Source: an uncultured Eggerthella sp. (lineage in GTDB: Bacteria > Actinomycetota > Coriobacteriia > Coriobacteriales > Eggerthellaceae). From it: a stretch of 6,635 bases of DNA. The DNA lies in NCBI GenBank assembly GCA_900548955.1, contig URMQ01000091.1:1-6635 (forward strand). Direction: 5' to 3'. The translations under genes were made by a program, and so were the position numbers. Positions 5,391 through 6,635 of the stretch are shown piece by piece. Below the pieces are notes generated by a model. The model worked only from the letters and a program-made list of their open reading frames with translations. It did no database searches and was not told the origin of the DNA. Numbering within the stretch: the first letter of the stretch is position 1; every line of letters starts with the position of its first letter.

Positions 5391-5423
5391 TGAACGGGTT
5401 TTGAACTCGTTTTGAACTGGTTC
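5391..5423. repeat. Three tandem 11-bp repeats
   Basis: TGAACGGGTTT (5391-5401), TGAACTCGTTT (5402-5412) and TGAACTGGTTC (5413-5423) are contiguous copies of an 11-base unit. A fourth looser copy, TGAACGTGTTG, is at 5371-5381. The period is close to one DNA turn, so the copies would present the same face to a bound protein. They lie 57-89 bases after the LysR stop, before its terminator. The rest of 5251-5479 holds no gene I can support. Confidence 0.55.
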
Positions 5424-5479
5424 AGTACCTTTAAGAAAATCGCACATTTTTGACGGAACAAAACTAGTGCAATAGCATT

Positions 5480-6406
5480 TTAGGCATAATACTGACGCTC
5501 AATTGGCTCAACATACGCTACTGTACTGCAGACTTCTTTCATATGCTCTATAAAGGAAACTATTTCAGAACTGTATTTATAATCCCTACGATACGTAAAA
5601 CCAATCCAGTGATAAGGCTTATCGAATTCTTTCACTGGAATTAATTTCAACGAATCCCAAACAACGTCGCGGATACTATCCAGCATAATCGCTACTGCAT
5701 CTTCATTAGACCCAATAACTGATAAGGCGCTAATTTCATCCTCGAATGACTCAATAGGCTCAAGTTCCCATTCAGAGAAACAACCCTGCAAAGCATAATA
5801 CATATACGAAGGCTCACGATATGTTAGCAACCTATAATTTCGCAAATCAGCCAAAGATACCGAATCTTCTTTTGCTAAAGGGTGACTGTCGCAAACGGCA
5901 ATCACTACATTTTGAGGCAATAGAGGTATCCATTCAAAATCCGATTCCTGAACAGGAAAACCGCAAAATGCTACATCTAACAAATTGGTCCTTAGTCCTG
6001 AAATACACTCTTTAGTTGAACCTTTTTGAGAGATGTCAAATGTTACCCTTTCAGATGTTTCCTCATTGTATGCATTAAGCAATCCTGATAGGAATCCGCG
6101 CAGTAATGAAGCGACTGCGCCTATTCTCACCCTCGAGTTAGATTCCTTGGCTAGACCCTTCATTTGCGCAACAGCATCATCAAGCTCTTCAAGAATCCCC
6201 GATACACTTGAAAGAAATCTTTTTCCCTGTGGCGTAAGAACAACGTATCTTCCAACATGATCAAAAAGCTCCACTCCAAGCTCCTGCTCTAATCTACGCA
6301 TTGAATTAGAAAGCGCAGACTGAGTGATATACAGAGCTTTCGCCGCCCTACCATAATGCTCCATCTGAGCAACCATCACAAAATAACGTAACTGCTCAAG
6401 ATTCAC
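5480..6406 (-). CDS. LysR-type transcriptional regulator
   Basis: This is a 308-residue DNA-binding regulator of normal LysR length. Residues 1-62 are the winged helix-turn-helix, opening Met-Asn-Leu-Glu-Gln-Leu-Arg-Tyr-Phe. The recognition region is Ala-Ala-Lys-Ala-Leu-Tyr-Ile-Thr-Gln-Ser-Ala-Leu-Ser (21-33), and Leu-Thr-Pro-Gln-Gly (57-61) closes the wing. A linker helix (about 63-88) and a two-lobed effector-binding domain (about 92-298) follow. The start is GTG at 6406, fixed by the family N-terminus, with AAAGGG 9 bases upstream. LysR proteins often control a nearby gene and respond to its substrate. Here the nearest candidates are the small membrane protein and the permease downstream, since the far side runs off the window. 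A strong terminator ends the transcript. The inducer is unknown. Confidence 0.95.
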   Translation of the reverse strand: MNLEQLRYFVMVAQMEHYGRAAKALYITQSALSNSMRRLEQELGVELFDHVGRYVVLTPQGKRFLSSVSGILEELDDAVAQMKGLAKESNSRVRIGAVASLLRGFLSGLLNAYNEETSERVTFDISQKGSTKECISGLRTNLLDVAFCGFPVQESDFEWIPLLPQNVVIAVCDSHPLAKEDSVSLADLRNYRLLTYREPSYMYYALQGCFSEWELEPIESFEDEISALSVIGSNEDAVAIMLDSIRDVVWDSLKLIPVKEFDKPYHWIGFTYRRDYKYSSEIVSFIEHMKEVCSTVAYVEPIERQYYA

Positions 6407-6474
6407 AGGCTAAATCCCTTTCTCTTCTTACCCTCTTCGAAAAGCAAGAAACTACATTGACCCCCATTAAGAGA

Positions 6475-6493
6475 TTTAATTCTATCAATTAAA
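6475..6493 (-). promoter_or_regulatory. Palindrome over a possible -10 of the LysR gene
   Basis: TTTAATT, 5 bases, AATTAAA is a perfect 7-bp dyad. On the minus strand it overlaps TAGAAT (6479-6484), a good -10, about 70 bases before the GTG start. No good -35 is visible 16-18 bases upstream. The position would suit autorepression by the LysR protein, but the A/T-rich dyad lacks a clear T-N11-A core. Confidence 0.3.
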
Positions 6494-6507
6494 ATTTGTA
6501 GAAATAC

Positions 6508-6541
6508 ATCACTCTCCCCCTGAACTAATTAAAAGAGTGAT
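6508..6541. repeat. 8-bp inverted repeat upstream of the LysR gene
   Basis: ATCACTCT (6508-6515) and AGAGTGAT (6534-6541) are separated by 18 bases. On the plus strand TTATTTTTAATTTT follows, so it could end a plus-strand transcript, but no plus-strand gene precedes it. It could equally be an operator for the LysR gene or for a gene beyond the window. Nothing else is recognisable in 6542-6635. Confidence 0.3.
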
Positions 6542-6635
6542 TTATTTTTAATTTTCGAACGATACTTTAAATAAGTCAAACCTCACAATGCAAACATTAC
6601 GTAGCCTAAAACAACATCAGAAGCGAATTTATCTC

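Noticed and set aside
5371..5423. CRISPR-like repeat
   Set aside because: The units are 11 bases, directly contiguous and without unique spacers, so this is not a CRISPR array.

Overview
This window looks like two unrelated pieces of gut-type bacterial DNA joined near nt 976-980. The left piece (nt 1 to about 977) reads as an anaerobic Firmicute, probably Lachnospiraceae or a related Clostridia. It holds a tightly packed plus-strand operon: the last 49 codons of an iron-sulfur oxidoreductase-type protein, the nickel chaperone gene hypA, and a multi-pass membrane protein resembling the DUF5692 family. Each complete start has a strong AGGAG ribosome site at 9 bases. The membrane protein loses its family character after a Gly-Gly-Trp-Trp at nt 964-975.

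The right piece (about nt 978-6635) starts, in antisense, inside a Gfo/Idh/MocA oxidoreductase gene that keeps only its first 97 codons. Two genes on opposite strands losing their 3' ends at the same base, with no transposase, terminal repeat or integrase nearby, is best explained by a chimeric assembly join. A real recombination junction is possible but less likely. The right piece has a style of LysR regulators, small proteins and GGGACCTG-type terminators that I associate with Coriobacteriia (Eggerthellaceae-like). That placement is an inference without a search.

Layout of the right piece: the broken oxidoreductase (minus) with a promoter overlaid by tandem palindromes and a hairpin-rich leader; a complete DMT/EamA exporter-type transporter (minus); a 482-bp divergent intergenic region with a 15-bp perfect inverted repeat and a structured leader; a 481-residue UraA-fold (NCS2/SLC23-like) permease (plus) with its own terminator; a 66-residue single-pass membrane protein (minus, convergent, strong ribosome site); a stretch with a terminator and three 11-bp tandem repeats; and a LysR-type regulator (minus, GTG start).

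The permease, the small membrane protein and the LysR gene may form a regulated uptake module. The substrate cannot be read from the sequence. I found no CRISPR array, tRNA, rRNA, insertion sequence or phage gene. The most useful items for a reader are the chimeric junction, the unassigned permease with its structured leader and small membrane neighbour, and the unusual palindromic and tandem-repeat regulatory sites.
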